Program-made: the position numbers and the translations under genes
Source: DASYFG01 sp036498565
GTDB taxonomy: Bacteria; Bacillota; Bacilli; Lactobacillales; Lactobacillaceae
Assembly: GCA_036498565.1 (NCBI GenBank)
Contig: DASYFG010000002.1
Coordinates: 228,967-292,966 of the forward strand
DNA length: 64,000 bases
Reading direction: 5' to 3'
In this document: positions 27,381-36,079 of the stretch, one piece after another
Layout of the letters: every line of letters starts with the position of its first letter
How positions within the stretch are numbered: position 1 is the first letter of the stretch
The notes under the pieces: model-generated
The model's input: only the letters and a program-made list of their open reading frames with translations
Told to the model about the DNA's origin: nothing
Databases searched by the model: none

Positions 27381-28319
27381 ATGAAAGCAGCAGTTGTCAC
27401 CGCACCAAACACCACTCCTATTTACACCGATTTTCAAACACCGGCGTCACAAGATGGTGAAGTTTTATTAACGGTTAAAGCAAGCGCATTAAGTAATCTC
27501 ACGAAGGGACGTGCTACTGGAAAACATTACTCATCCCAAGGGGAGTATCCGCTGGTTGCAGGTATTGATGGTATCGGTATGACGGCGGATGGTCAACGTG
27601 TCTATTTTGTTATGCCAACCGCACCATTCGGCGCATTAGCGCAACAAGTGATTGTCAACGAAATGCTCACTATTCCAGTGCCTGAGCAGCTAGATGACGT
27701 TAAGGCAGCTGCTTTGGTTAATCCTGCGATGTCGAGTTTAGCGGCTTTAAAAGTTCGGGCTCACTTTGAAGCGGGTCAAACCGTTTTAATTAATGGGGCA
27801 ACCGGTATGTCAGGGCGTTTGGCGGTTCAGATTGCCAAACAATTAGGTGCGGGTAAAATTATCGTTACTGGCCGTCATGCAGAAAAACTAGCAGCGTTGC
27901 AAGATTTGGGCGCAGATGCTTATCTAGCGTTTGGTGAAAATTTTGAACATGACTTGATGAACTTGTTATCAGATGGCGTAGATGTTGTACTGGACTATTT
28001 GTGGGGCGAATCTGCCGAACAAATTTTACGGGCGGTTGCCAAAGTAACCCACGGGCGAAAGGTGCGCTACGTCAGTATTGGTGCAATGAGTGGTGGTGAA
28101 ATTAATTTGCCGGCGGCCGTGTTACGTGCCAGTGGCATTGAAATTTTGGGGAGTGGCTTACGCTCGGTTTCACTTCAAGACATGTTGCAAGTTATCCGTG
28201 ATGTTTTTGCTATGAGTGAGGTAGTTGATTTTATCGTGCCAACGGTCAGTTATCCTTTAGCAGAGATTGCCACAGCCTGGGACCAGGGTACTTCACCACG
28301 AGTAGTTATCACAATGTAA
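27381..28319 (+). CDS. Medium-chain reductase, quinone oxidoreductase-like
   Basis: 312 residues of the zinc-free MDR superfamily: a GroES-like N-terminal part and an NAD(P)-binding fold with VLINGATGMSGRLAVQIAKQLGA (about 135-157). The zinc-binding residues of alcohol dehydrogenases are absent. The likely reaction is NADPH-dependent reduction of quinones or enones. AAGAAGG precedes the ATG. Controlled by the divergent MarR regulator, so induction by a toxic electrophile is plausible. Confidence 0.87.
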   Translation: MKAAVVTAPNTTPIYTDFQTPASQDGEVLLTVKASALSNLTKGRATGKHYSSQGEYPLVAGIDGIGMTADGQRVYFVMPTAPFGALAQQVIVNEMLTIPVPEQLDDVKAAALVNPAMSSLAALKVRAHFEAGQTVLINGATGMSGRLAVQIAKQLGAGKIIVTGRHAEKLAALQDLGADAYLAFGENFEHDLMNLLSDGVDVVLDYLWGESAEQILRAVAKVTHGRKVRYVSIGAMSGGEINLPAAVLRASGIEILGSGLRSVSLQDMLQVIRDVFAMSEVVDFIVPTVSYPLAEIATAWDQGTSPRVVITM

Positions 28320-28322
28320 ATC

Positions 28323-28348
28323 AAAATACGGCGGTAGCCGTATTTTTT
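28323..28348 (+). terminator. Rho-independent terminator
   Basis: AATACGGC-GGTA-GCCGTATT with flanking A and T runs. Confidence 0.9.
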
Positions 28349-28352
28349 ATGC

Positions 28353-28377
28353 TATAATTAAGTTACTAATGTAACTT
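28353..28377 (+). promoter_or_regulatory. copY promoter with cop-box-like operator
   Basis: TATAAT (28353-28358) followed by the inverted repeat AAGTTAC-TAAT-GTAACTT (28360-28377). The inner TACTAATGTA differs at one base from the cop box TACANNTGTA bound by CopY/BlaI repressors. It covers the transcription start. Confidence 0.7.
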
Positions 28378-28391
28378 ATAAGGAGTGATGC

Positions 28392-28832
28392 ATGACAAAT
28401 GCAATTTCAACCAGTGAATGGGCAATCCTACGTGTTTTATGGACGTTAAACGGCAGTACATCGCGACAGTTAACCGATGTCATGACGCGGCAAAAAGCAT
28501 GGGATCCGTCCACAACCAAAACCCTGTTGCGGCGTTTAGTTGACAAGGGTTTAGTGGCAGTGGAAGGGGCGGTGCGCAAGCGGATTTATCACCCGACGGT
28601 ATTAGAGAAGAACTTGATGACGACGCATTTGCAACAGGCCGTTACGGATATGTGTGCGATGAAAGTTGGCGATGCGTTGGCAGGCGTTTTGACGGAAACG
28701 ACTTTGAGCCAACAGGATTTAGCCACCTTAATCACAGTTTTACAACAGAAATTAAAAGATGCGCCTGACACCGTTGCCTGTGATTGCTTGCCGGACGATT
28801 GCACATGTACAGGAGGACACACACATGACTGA
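28392..28832 (+). CDS. copY: Copper-responsive repressor CopY
   Basis: 146 residues. The BlaI/MecI-type winged helix spans residues 1-70 (ISTSEWAILRVLWTL ... STTKTLLRRLVDKGLV). The C terminus has CDCLPDDCTC (Cys130, 132, 137, 139), the CxCx4CxC site that holds zinc in the DNA-bound form and is displaced by Cu(I). AAGGAG precedes the ATG. Its end overlaps copB by 8 bases. Confidence 0.95.
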   Translation: MTNAISTSEWAILRVLWTLNGSTSRQLTDVMTRQKAWDPSTTKTLLRRLVDKGLVAVEGAVRKRIYHPTVLEKNLMTTHLQQAVTDMCAMKVGDALAGVLTETTLSQQDLATLITVLQQKLKDAPDTVACDCLPDDCTCTGGHTHD

Positions 28833-30810
28833 ACATGAACATCACGAACACATGAACCATCACCATGAAATGATGCAACATGAAGGACATAAGATGGCGG
28901 TAAATGCTGAAATGCCAGCTCATGAAATGAACCATATGCACCATGGTACAGATTTCTTGCGGCGCTTGTGGGGTAGTTTGATTTTGGCATTACCCTTGTT
29001 AGCGTTAACGCCGATGATGGGCACAGCGTGGCAAGTGATACCTGATTTTTCGGGCAATCAGGTGCTGATTTTTTTGCTGGGAACTGCCTTGTATGTTTAC
29101 GGTGGTTGGCCATTTTTGACAGGGACGCGCGACGAATTGCGCGCAAAGCAACCGGCCATGATGACGTTAATTGCTTTAGGCATCACGGTCGCATTTGTTT
29201 ATAGTAGCTGGCAAATGTTGATTGGTGGCGCAATGGCGTTTTGGTGGGAACTGGCGACGCTGATTTTAATTATGCTGTTGGGGCATTGGTTAGAAATGCG
29301 CGCGGTGATGCGGGCTAATTCTGCGCTCGAATCCTTAGCGAGTTTGCTACCAAAAGAAGCGACCAAAGCCGATGGTAGCGTGATTAAATTAAGCGATGTC
29401 CAAATCGGGGATGTGTTGCGCGTGTCCGTTCATGAACGTATCCCAGCCGATAGCCAGTTAGTGAGTGCGCATGCCAAAATTGACGAAGCGCTCCTAACCG
29501 GTGAAGCGGCTTTGGTGCATAAACATGCAGGCGACGCTTTGATTGGTGGGTCTGTCAACGGCGATCATGTCATTGAAATCCAAGTCACCAAAACTGGTGC
29601 GGCGGGTTATTTGGCACAAGTCCAACAATTAGTTGCGCGCGCCCAAGAGCAAAAATCACGCGTCGAAACGTTGGCTAATCGCGTGGCGAGTTGGCTCTTT
29701 TATGCGGCGATTAGTGTGGCGGCAGTGAGCTTTGTGGTTTGGCTGATCACAGACACATTGAACATGGCGGTGATGACGGCGGTGATGGTGTTAATTATTG
29801 CTTGTCCGCACGCGCTGGGGCTGGCCGTGCCATTGGTGAGTGCGCGCATGAGTGCATTGGCCGCGCAACGGGGTTTGTTGATTCAGAATAAAACGCCATT
29901 AGAGCAGACGGCGGCTTTGCGTTACGTGCTTTTGGACAAAACCGGGACGTTAACGCAAGGCGATTTTAGTTTGAAAAAATTGGTTAACTGGTCGGATTTG
30001 TCAGATGATGAGATATTAGCGGCAGTTCAAGCGTTGGAAGGCGGCAGCACGCACCCGATTGCTTTGGCCATTCAAAAAATGCCGATTGCCCACAATCACA
30101 ATTTCAGTCACGCACACGACGCGCAAACGATTGCAGGAGTTGGCGTCCGTGGTGAAATCGGCGCGGATGTTTGGCAGGTAACGCGACAAGTTGGACAGCA
30201 CGTGGTGACTGAAACGGGTACGGTGAGTTATGTGTGGCGTGGCGACGAGGCGATTGCGGCGTTGGTGCTGGGCGATCAGGTGAAGTTAGACGCGCAGGAT
30301 TTTATTCACCAAATAAACGCGCGTGGTTTGACGCCGGTTTTGGTGACGGGTGACAATTCACAGGCAGCACATGCGGTTGCCGCGCAATTAGGCATTGACG
30401 AGGTGCACGCCGGGGTGACACCTGAGCAAAAGGCAGTTTTGGTTACGGATTATCAAAAACATGGTGGTGTGCTGTTTGTTGGGGATGGTGTCAACGACGG
30501 TCCGGCTTTGGCGCAAGCGGATTTGGGCGTTGCAATTGGGGCAGGAACCGCCGTGGCGATTGATAGCGCGGATGTTGTTTTGTCACAATCACGGCCGTTG
30601 GATGTGGTTGGTCTGTTAGATTTGGCCGCACAAAGTCGTCGCAAGATGGCGCAAAATTTATGGTGGGGCGCTGGTTATAATGTGCTTGCAATTCCTTTGG
30701 CAGCAGGCGTGTTGGCGCCGGTTGGTGTGACATTATCGCCGATGATTGCGGCTGTTTTGATGTCGGTGTCAACGGTTGTTGTGGCGGTGAATGCGTTGCG
30801 GTTACGGTAA
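28825..30810 (+). CDS. copB: Copper-exporting P-type ATPase, CopB type
   Basis: 661 residues; the start at 28825 (MTEHEHHEH) follows AGGAGG. The His/Met-rich N terminus (1-42) replaces the usual CxxC metal-binding domains. Eight membrane segments, CPH (327-329) in the ion path, phosphorylation loop DKTGT (371-375), and hinge GDGVNDGPALAQADLG. The CPH motif and His-rich tail mark the CopB (P1B-3-like) group, known to export copper or silver. No CopA or CopZ is in this operon. Confidence 0.94.
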   Translation: MTEHEHHEHMNHHHEMMQHEGHKMAVNAEMPAHEMNHMHHGTDFLRRLWGSLILALPLLALTPMMGTAWQVIPDFSGNQVLIFLLGTALYVYGGWPFLTGTRDELRAKQPAMMTLIALGITVAFVYSSWQMLIGGAMAFWWELATLILIMLLGHWLEMRAVMRANSALESLASLLPKEATKADGSVIKLSDVQIGDVLRVSVHERIPADSQLVSAHAKIDEALLTGEAALVHKHAGDALIGGSVNGDHVIEIQVTKTGAAGYLAQVQQLVARAQEQKSRVETLANRVASWLFYAAISVAAVSFVVWLITDTLNMAVMTAVMVLIIACPHALGLAVPLVSARMSALAAQRGLLIQNKTPLEQTAALRYVLLDKTGTLTQGDFSLKKLVNWSDLSDDEILAAVQALEGGSTHPIALAIQKMPIAHNHNFSHAHDAQTIAGVGVRGEIGADVWQVTRQVGQHVVTETGTVSYVWRGDEAIAALVLGDQVKLDAQDFIHQINARGLTPVLVTGDNSQAAHAVAAQLGIDEVHAGVTPEQKAVLVTDYQKHGGVLFVGDGVNDGPALAQADLGVAIGAGTAVAIDSADVVLSQSRPLDVVGLLDLAAQSRRKMAQNLWWGAGYNVLAIPLAAGVLAPVGVTLSPMIAAVLMSVSTVVVAVNALRLR

Positions 30811-30836
30811 AAAGCGGGTTTCAAAACCCGTTTTTT
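30811..30836 (+). terminator. Rho-independent terminator of copYB
   Basis: CGGGTT-TCAA-AACCCG with A- and T-runs. Confidence 0.88.
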
Positions 30837-30877
30837 ACTTACTTTCAACCAGTGACAAACACAAATGCTTGTATTAT

Positions 30878-30899
30878 CATATGTTTAATTAAACATATG
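30878..30899. promoter_or_regulatory. Perfect 22-bp palindrome operator before cadD-like gene
   Basis: Perfect palindrome with half-site CATATGTTTAA. It directly follows a TATTAT -10-like hexamer (30872-30877) and touches the GAGG ribosome site, so a bound protein would block transcription. Its AT-rich, ATATG-bearing form resembles operators of ArsR/SmtB metal sensors. Confidence 0.65.
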
Positions 30900-30909
30900 A
30901 GGTTTTTGC

Positions 30910-31467
30910 ATGACATTTTGGTTGTTGACGTTATTGTTTATTGGCGTGAATTTGGATTTTTTTGTGTTGTTGCTTTTGTTATTGCACAAATATCGCTGGT
31001 CATCGGTTTGGCTTGGTTATTTGGCTGGCATGCTGATTGTTTTTGTTGTCAGCGCACTTTTGGGGCAGGTGTTACAGGTTTTTGTCCCTATTTGGTTGTT
31101 GGGCTTGTTAGGATTGATTCCGATTTATTTGGGCTTAAAAGGTGAAGCCGATGAGGACGACGAAGTTCACGCGCGAGCGGGCGCGATGATGGTGATGCTA
31201 CTGTACTTGGCGGCGTGCGGCGCGGATAATTTAGCGGTGTATGTGCCAGTTTTGGTTACTTTAAGTATGAGTCAAACGTTGATGGCGGCCGGTTATTTTG
31301 TAATTTTGGCGACGTTGTCGTTGATTTTAGCGGAGCGGGTTCGCCGAATTGGTTTGATAGCGGCCTTTATGAATCGTTGGGGGATGATTTTGGCGCGGGC
31401 TGTTTATGTTTTGATTGGGATGTTTGTGATTTTTGAGAGTGGTTTGTTGTCGCATTTCTTTGGCTAA
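30910..31467 (+). CDS. cadD: CadD-family cadmium/metal resistance transporter
   Basis: 185 residues, about five membrane segments. The family motifs NLDFF (14-18) and GADNLAVYVP (about 104-113) are present, with a charged cytosolic loop (GEADEDDEVHARAG). CadD proteins confer cadmium resistance in Gram-positives, though native substrates may differ. The start at 30910 follows GAGG. No regulator gene is adjacent; the orphan ArsR sensor at 11114 is a candidate. Confidence 0.85.
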   Translation: MTFWLLTLLFIGVNLDFFVLLLLLLHKYRWSSVWLGYLAGMLIVFVVSALLGQVLQVFVPIWLLGLLGLIPIYLGLKGEADEDDEVHARAGAMMVMLLYLAACGADNLAVYVPVLVTLSMSQTLMAAGYFVILATLSLILAERVRRIGLIAAFMNRWGMILARAVYVLIGMFVIFESGLLSHFFG

Positions 31468-31494
31468 AGTCAGTTTTTATTAACTGGCTTTTTT
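31467..31494 (+). terminator. Rho-independent terminator
   Basis: AAGTCAGTT ... AACTGGCTT and T-run. Confidence 0.8.
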
Positions 31495-31514
31495 GTTGTT
31501 TTGAAAACAATTCA

Positions 31515-31555
31515 TAGACTTTTATGAGAAAATTTGCGATAATGAAGAAGCTATG
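31515..31555 (+). promoter_or_regulatory. Promoter with near-leaderless start of methyltransferase
   Basis: TAGACT (31515-31520), 17 bp, TGC-GATAAT (-10 at 31538-31543). The ATG at 31553 is only 9 bases after the -10 box, giving a leader of about 2-4 bases. Confidence 0.55.
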
Positions 31556-32293
31556 AACGATAATTTTACAACTTTTGCACAATTATATGATGATTTATTC
31601 GAGCCGGATATGTATGATGCGTGGGCGGATTATGTCCGGGCGCGTGTGACGAGTGGGCAGGTGCTTGATTTAGGCGGTGGCGCTGGGCGTTTGGCCGTGC
31701 AGCTGGCGCAGGCAGGTTTCCAAGTCGATGTCTTGGACTTGTCGGGCGAGATGTTGAATTTGGCTAATGCGCATGCTAATGAAGCCGACGTTGATGTCCG
31801 TTTGTTGCAGGCCGATATGCGGGATTTTGCTGATTGGCAAGAGCAATATGACGTGGTGACCAGTTTTGCGGATTCCTTGAATTATTTGCCAAATTTGGCG
31901 GATTTAAAGGCAGCGTTTGCGCAAGTCAAAAGTCATTTGAAGCCGGGCGGCACCTTTTTATTTGATGTGATTACGCCATGGCAAGTCAACGTTGGTTACG
32001 ATAATTATTTCTACAATAATGATGATAATCCGGAGCAAATGCTGATGTGGACGAGTTTTCCGGGTGAAGCACTCGATAGTGTTGATCATGATTTGAAATT
32101 CTTCGTTTATGACGAAGCAATCGATGGCTTCAAATTACTCCGTGAAATTCATCATGAACAAACTTACGCGCGCGATGTGTACATCAAAGCTTTGCAGGAC
32201 GCTGGCTTTACTGATATTCGCGTGACAGCTGATTTTGGTGAACGCGATGCAAATGACGAGGACGATCGTTGGTTCTTTGAGGTGAAAGCATGA
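31553..32293 (+). CDS. SAM-dependent methyltransferase, class I
   Basis: 246 residues. SAM-binding motif I VLDLGGGAGRLAVQLA (about 38-53), an acidic residue after motif II (VDVLDLSGEML) and the DVVTSFADSLNYL motif are clear. The C-terminal half looks like small-molecule methyltransferases. The substrate is unknown. It overlaps tmcAL by four bases (ATGA), a pairing seen in other lactobacilli, so a role in the same RNA-modification context is possible but unproven. Confidence 0.87.
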   Translation: MNDNFTTFAQLYDDLFEPDMYDAWADYVRARVTSGQVLDLGGGAGRLAVQLAQAGFQVDVLDLSGEMLNLANAHANEADVDVRLLQADMRDFADWQEQYDVVTSFADSLNYLPNLADLKAAFAQVKSHLKPGGTFLFDVITPWQVNVGYDNYFYNNDDNPEQMLMWTSFPGEALDSVDHDLKFFVYDEAIDGFKLLREIHHEQTYARDVYIKALQDAGFTDIRVTADFGERDANDEDDRWFFEVKA

Positions 32294-33534
32294 AAGCAGT
32301 TGGTTTAATAACTGAATATAATCCCTTCCACAACGGCCATGCGTACCACATTGCCCGTGCCAAAGAAGTTACTGGCGCAGATACGGTCGTGGTGGTCATG
32401 TCTGGAAACTTTATTCAACGCGGTGAACCGGCGATTTTGGATAAATGGACGCGGGCAAATTTGGCGTTGCAAAACGGCGTAGATGTGGTAATTGAATTGC
32501 CATTTTTCTACGCGGTGCAACCTAGTCATTTATTTGCGCGTGGAGCGGTACAATTGTTGGCCGCGATGGGCATTGAAGACATTGTTTTTGGTGCGGAACA
32601 TTCGGACGTGGACTGGCTAGATTTGGCCCGTAAAGCGCCGCAAGCTGATAAATTAGGGGATGCACAAGTCAAAGACAAGTCGCAAACCTTTGCCAGTGCG
32701 TACGCGCAAGAATTAGAAGCGCAAACGGGCTTTGTCTTGAGCGATCCTAATGATATTTTGGCGCTTGGTTATGCAACGGCGGTGCTGGAATTGGATTTGG
32801 CGGAGAAGGTGACTTTGCATGCGATCGCGCGTGAACAAGCCGAATACCACGATAAAGACATTGACGACACGAAGCAAATTGCCTCAGCATCAGCCGTTCG
32901 TTTGGCTTTGCACAAAGGTAAATGGGCAAAAATCGAGCATGTTGTGCCGGCGCAAACTTTTAAAGCACTCCAAGAAAAGCCGAACACAACGAACTTTGAA
33001 GACAAATTCTGGGCGTTGTTGCGCTACCGTTTGCTGACGGATACGGTTGGACAAATCGGCGGCACGTACCAAATGGCCGAGGGCTTGGAACATCGTTTGA
33101 CCGCGATGACGTTAGGCGAACCTGGCCCACAAAGTCTACAAAGTTACATCAAAGCCGTTAAATCAAAGCGTTACACGTACGCGCGAATTCAACGGACGTT
33201 GCTGTACACGTTGCTCAACATTAAAGTTGACCAGATGCAAGCCGCGATGGCGGATCCGTATTTGCGCTTGTTAGGCTTCTCATCGCAAGGGCAAGCCTGG
33301 CTGAATGCCAACAAAAAAGCCTTTACGTTGCCGTTAATCAGTCGCATGGATGTTGGTTTGGCAAAAGCGAACTTGCGCTTGGATTATAAAGCCGGCAAAA
33401 TTTGGCAAATGTTAGCCGAAGGCGACAAAGTACCTGCACAAGATATTAGCCGCGTGCCGCTGTTTGTGGAACGCGAAATCAGCGCACCAAAAGGAGATCA
33501 ATCAGATGAAATGGGCGAAAGCACAGTTAAATAA
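32290..33534 (+). CDS. tmcAL: tRNA(Met) cytidine acetate ligase (YlbM)
   Basis: 414 residues. The N-terminal nucleotidyltransferase fold has HNGH (14-17) in GLITEYNPFHNGHAYHI; GNFIQRGEPAI and RWALLRYRLL-like regions further on are typical of YlbM/TmcAL. The enzyme activates acetate with ATP to make N4-acetylcytidine in the tRNA(Met) anticodon. It overlaps the methyltransferase upstream and yceD downstream, forming an operon. Confidence 0.93.
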   Translation: MKAVGLITEYNPFHNGHAYHIARAKEVTGADTVVVVMSGNFIQRGEPAILDKWTRANLALQNGVDVVIELPFFYAVQPSHLFARGAVQLLAAMGIEDIVFGAEHSDVDWLDLARKAPQADKLGDAQVKDKSQTFASAYAQELEAQTGFVLSDPNDILALGYATAVLELDLAEKVTLHAIAREQAEYHDKDIDDTKQIASASAVRLALHKGKWAKIEHVVPAQTFKALQEKPNTTNFEDKFWALLRYRLLTDTVGQIGGTYQMAEGLEHRLTAMTLGEPGPQSLQSYIKAVKSKRYTYARIQRTLLYTLLNIKVDQMQAAMADPYLRLLGFSSQGQAWLNANKKAFTLPLISRMDVGLAKANLRLDYKAGKIWQMLAEGDKVPAQDISRVPLFVEREISAPKGDQSDEMGESTVK

Positions 33535-34069
33535 ATATCGGCGTGAACCATTGCCGTTTGATTTAGAATTGGACATTCAAGCCGCGGCGTTGGAACGCTT
33601 TGGTAATTTGATTTTGGCCTTGCCACCGTTGCACGTGGTTGGCTGGGTGCAAATGACCGAAAACGACGACGTGATTTTGAATGCCACGGTTACCGGTGAA
33701 GTGACGGTGCCGTCAGCGCGGTCATTAGCACCGGTTTTGTTGTCAGTGGACGTGCAAATTGATGAACGCTACGTGGCGGAAGAAAGCCGTTTGGAAGCGT
33801 ATGAAGAAACTGACGCGGTGTTTGTTTTGACAAACGACACGTTAGATCTGGATGACAGTGTTTTGGATAACGTGGTGGCTAATTTGCCCTTGCAAGCGTT
33901 GACGCCGGCAGAAGAAAATGACGACGAATTGCCTAGCGGACATGATTGGGTGGTGTTGAGTGAAACGCAAGCGCAACAAGCCGAACGTTTGGCGCGCGAA
34001 GCACAAGCGGAACAATTGGATCCCCGTTTGTCAGCGTTAGATCATTTTTTTGATAACGAAGACAAATAA
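33506..34069 (+). CDS. yceD: YceD-family (DUF177) protein
   Basis: 187 residues; the start at 33506 (MKWAKAQLNKY) follows AAGGAG and lies inside the end of tmcAL (29-base overlap). Contains the DUF177 pattern with VTGEVTVPSARSLAPVLL and a long acidic C-terminal half. YceD is linked to 23S rRNA accumulation and usually sits before rpmF; here rpmF is absent and a two-component system follows. The Cys pair seen in some homologues is missing. Confidence 0.87.
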   Translation: MKWAKAQLNKYRREPLPFDLELDIQAAALERFGNLILALPPLHVVGWVQMTENDDVILNATVTGEVTVPSARSLAPVLLSVDVQIDERYVAEESRLEAYEETDAVFVLTNDTLDLDDSVLDNVVANLPLQALTPAEENDDELPSGHDWVVLSETQAQQAERLAREAQAEQLDPRLSALDHFFDNEDK

Positions 34070-34144
34070 CTTGATTTTTAGATAATTTTCACGTAATCTT
34101 AATAAAAGATGCACGAGAACACGTAAATAGGACGAGGAATACAC

Positions 34145-34837
34145 ATGACAACAAAAATTTTGATTATTGAAGACGAAGAAAATTTGGCAAAATTCGTCGC
34201 TTTGGAATTGGAGCACGAAGGCTTTGAAACTCACATTGAAGACAACGGCCGCTCTGGTTTGGAAGCTGCTTTGAAAGACGACTATGATTTGGTTATGTTG
34301 GATTTGATGTTGCCTGAATTGAATGGTTTGGAAGTGGCGCGCCGTTTCCGTGAACAAAAGAAAACGCCATTGATGATGATGACAGCACGTGATTCTGTGA
34401 TTGATCGTGTTTCTGGTTTGGATTACGGGGCCGATGATTACGTGGTAAAGCCATTTGCCATTGAAGAATTGTTGGCGCGCGTGCGGACAATTTTGCGCCG
34501 TGTGAACATGGACACAGAAGACAGTCGTAACCACCAATCAATCGTGACCTTTAAGGACTTGAAGATTGAAAAGGAAAACCGCATTGCGCGTCGTGGCGAC
34601 ACGATTGTGAATTTGACAAAGCGTGAATATGACTTGTTGTTGACGTTGGTTGAAAATGTCAACGTCGTTCAAAGCCGTGAAGCCTTGTTGAAGCGCGTGT
34701 GGGGCTTTGACTCAGAAGTTGAAACCAACGTCGTTGACGTCTACATCCGTTACTTGCGTAACAAGATTGACGACCCAGAATCAAAAGCGTCTTACATCCA
34801 AACAGTCCGCGGCACAGGATATGTTATGCGGGACTAA
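34145..34837 (+). CDS. OmpR-family response regulator
   Basis: 230 residues. The receiver has acidic D10-E11-E12 region and phospho-acceptor Asp53 (VMLDLMLP), with conserved Lys in VVKPF (about 102). The C-terminal winged helix ends QTVRGTGYVMRD. It looks closest to the ArlR/CsrR (CovR) group. The kinase gene follows after 159 bases that contain structured element B. GACGAGGAA precedes the ATG. Confidence 0.92.
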   Translation: MTTKILIIEDEENLAKFVALELEHEGFETHIEDNGRSGLEAALKDDYDLVMLDLMLPELNGLEVARRFREQKKTPLMMMTARDSVIDRVSGLDYGADDYVVKPFAIEELLARVRTILRRVNMDTEDSRNHQSIVTFKDLKIEKENRIARRGDTIVNLTKREYDLLLTLVENVNVVQSREALLKRVWGFDSEVETNVVDVYIRYLRNKIDDPESKASYIQTVRGTGYVMRD

Positions 34838-34842
34838 AAATG

Positions 34843-34965
34843 AGAGTGTGGAGAATGTTCGGCGTAGCCGACGGGAAGCGTAACCTAAACGGTGGACGCG
34901 GGAAATGCAACGCATTTTACGTGGCAATCGTTTAGGTCTAGCTTTCCGAGTTCGCAACACGTTTC
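34843..34965 (+). repeat. Interspersed structured element, copy B (between response regulator and kinase)
   Basis: Starts AGAGTGTGG 5 bases after the regulator stop and ends CACGTTTC. Pairs: UCGGC-GUA-GCCGA hairpin (34859-34871); CGGGAAGC 34872-34879 with GCUUUCCG 34941-34948 (one G-U pair); CCUAAACG 34884-34891 with CGUUUAGG 34929-34936; tip hairpin AAAUGC-AAC-GCAUUU (34903-34917). The terminal GUG (34848-34850) pairs with CAC (34958-34960). The G-U pairs favour the plus strand as the folded RNA. Confidence 0.8.
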
Positions 34966-34996
34966 AAAATCAAAAAATCGTTTCGGAGAAACAACA

Positions 34997-36079
34997 ATGA
35001 ACAATGAATCTGAAACAACGAAGAACCCACGGCGTTTTGCGTTGCGATGGCAATTAGCGATCGCAATGGCGGTGGGCTTTTTTGTTATTTTTGTGGTATT
35101 TGCGGTCGCTTTGATGGCCGTGTTTAATCATCAATATGGCGCACAACCCGTGGGCGTGAAGCGGTGGATTTTAGGTGCGTTGCTTTTGAGTGCCGTGGCA
35201 GTGTTTGGCTTGGCTTATGTGCTTTCGGCGTGGTTATTGCGACCAATGGCGTCAATCGAGATGACAATTGCGGCGTTTGAAGATGATCCGATGACTGATA
35301 TTCGGGCGGAAGCGGGTTATTTGAACGATGAATTTTATGATTTGACGCGCTTGTTGAATCGAATGATTGACCGTTTGCAAGGATTTATTCAAGCCCAGCA
35401 GCAATTCGTGTCAGACGTGTCACATGAATTGCGCACGCCGGTCACGATTGTCAAAGGTCACATGGAGCTGCTCAATCGTTGGGGAAAAGACGATCCAAAG
35501 GTGTTAGACGAATCCATTCAAGCTTCATTAGCTGAAATGCGGCGGATGGAAACGTTGATTGGCGAAATGTTGAATTTGAGCCGCATTGATCAAATTGATA
35601 TGAGCCAAGTCGATGAACGCACCGATGTTCAAGCAACCGTGCGACGCGTGTTTAATAATTTCCAGATGATTCATCCGGATTTCCAATTTACGTTGGATGA
35701 TGATTTGGAAGAAACGGCGTTTGTGCAAGTACGGCAGGATCATTTGGAGCAAGTGTTGATTATTTTGGCCGATAATGCGGTAAAATATTCTACCGACCGG
35801 CACGAAGTGCATTTTGCGCTGTCGCGCTCACTTCACCAAATTGAAATTGGCGTACAAGATTTTGGTGAAGGACTGAGTCCTGATAGTGCCAAGCACGTCT
35901 TTGATCGTTTTTATCGGGTGGATAAAGCGCGTTCGCGCAAAAAAGGTGGTAACGGCCTTGGTCTAAGCATTGCCAAACGATTGGTGGAAGCTTATCGGGG
36001 CGATATTACGCTTGAAAGTTGGGAAGGTTCAGGCTCGATTTTCACAATAAAATTACCGGTGGTGCAAAAACATGATTAG
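34997..36079 (+). CDS. Sensor histidine kinase without extracellular sensor domain
   Basis: 360 residues; the start at 34997 follows CGGAGAA, and an upstream in-frame start at 34892 lies inside the repeat element and is rejected. Two membrane segments (about 19-42 and 56-80) are joined by a loop of only some 13 residues. HAMP-like region to about 135, phospho-accepting His143 in SDVSHELRTP, then N, G1 and G2 boxes (DNAVKYS, DFGEGL, GGNGLGLSIAKRL). ArlS/CsrS-like catalytic core, but the usual outer domain is missing. Overlaps acyP by 8 bases. Confidence 0.92.
   Translation: MNNESETTKNPRRFALRWQLAIAMAVGFFVIFVVFAVALMAVFNHQYGAQPVGVKRWILGALLLSAVAVFGLAYVLSAWLLRPMASIEMTIAAFEDDPMTDIRAEAGYLNDEFYDLTRLLNRMIDRLQGFIQAQQQFVSDVSHELRTPVTIVKGHMELLNRWGKDDPKVLDESIQASLAEMRRMETLIGEMLNLSRIDQIDMSQVDERTDVQATVRRVFNNFQMIHPDFQFTLDDDLEETAFVQVRQDHLEQVLIILADNAVKYSTDRHEVHFALSRSLHQIEIGVQDFGEGLSPDSAKHVFDRFYRVDKARSRKKGGNGLGLSIAKRLVEAYRGDITLESWEGSGSIFTIKLPVVQKHD

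Noticed and set aside
34892..34996. N-terminal extension of the histidine kinase starting at 34892
   Set aside because: It would translate part of structured element B; the ATG at 34997 has CGGAGAA and starts the natural cytosolic tail.
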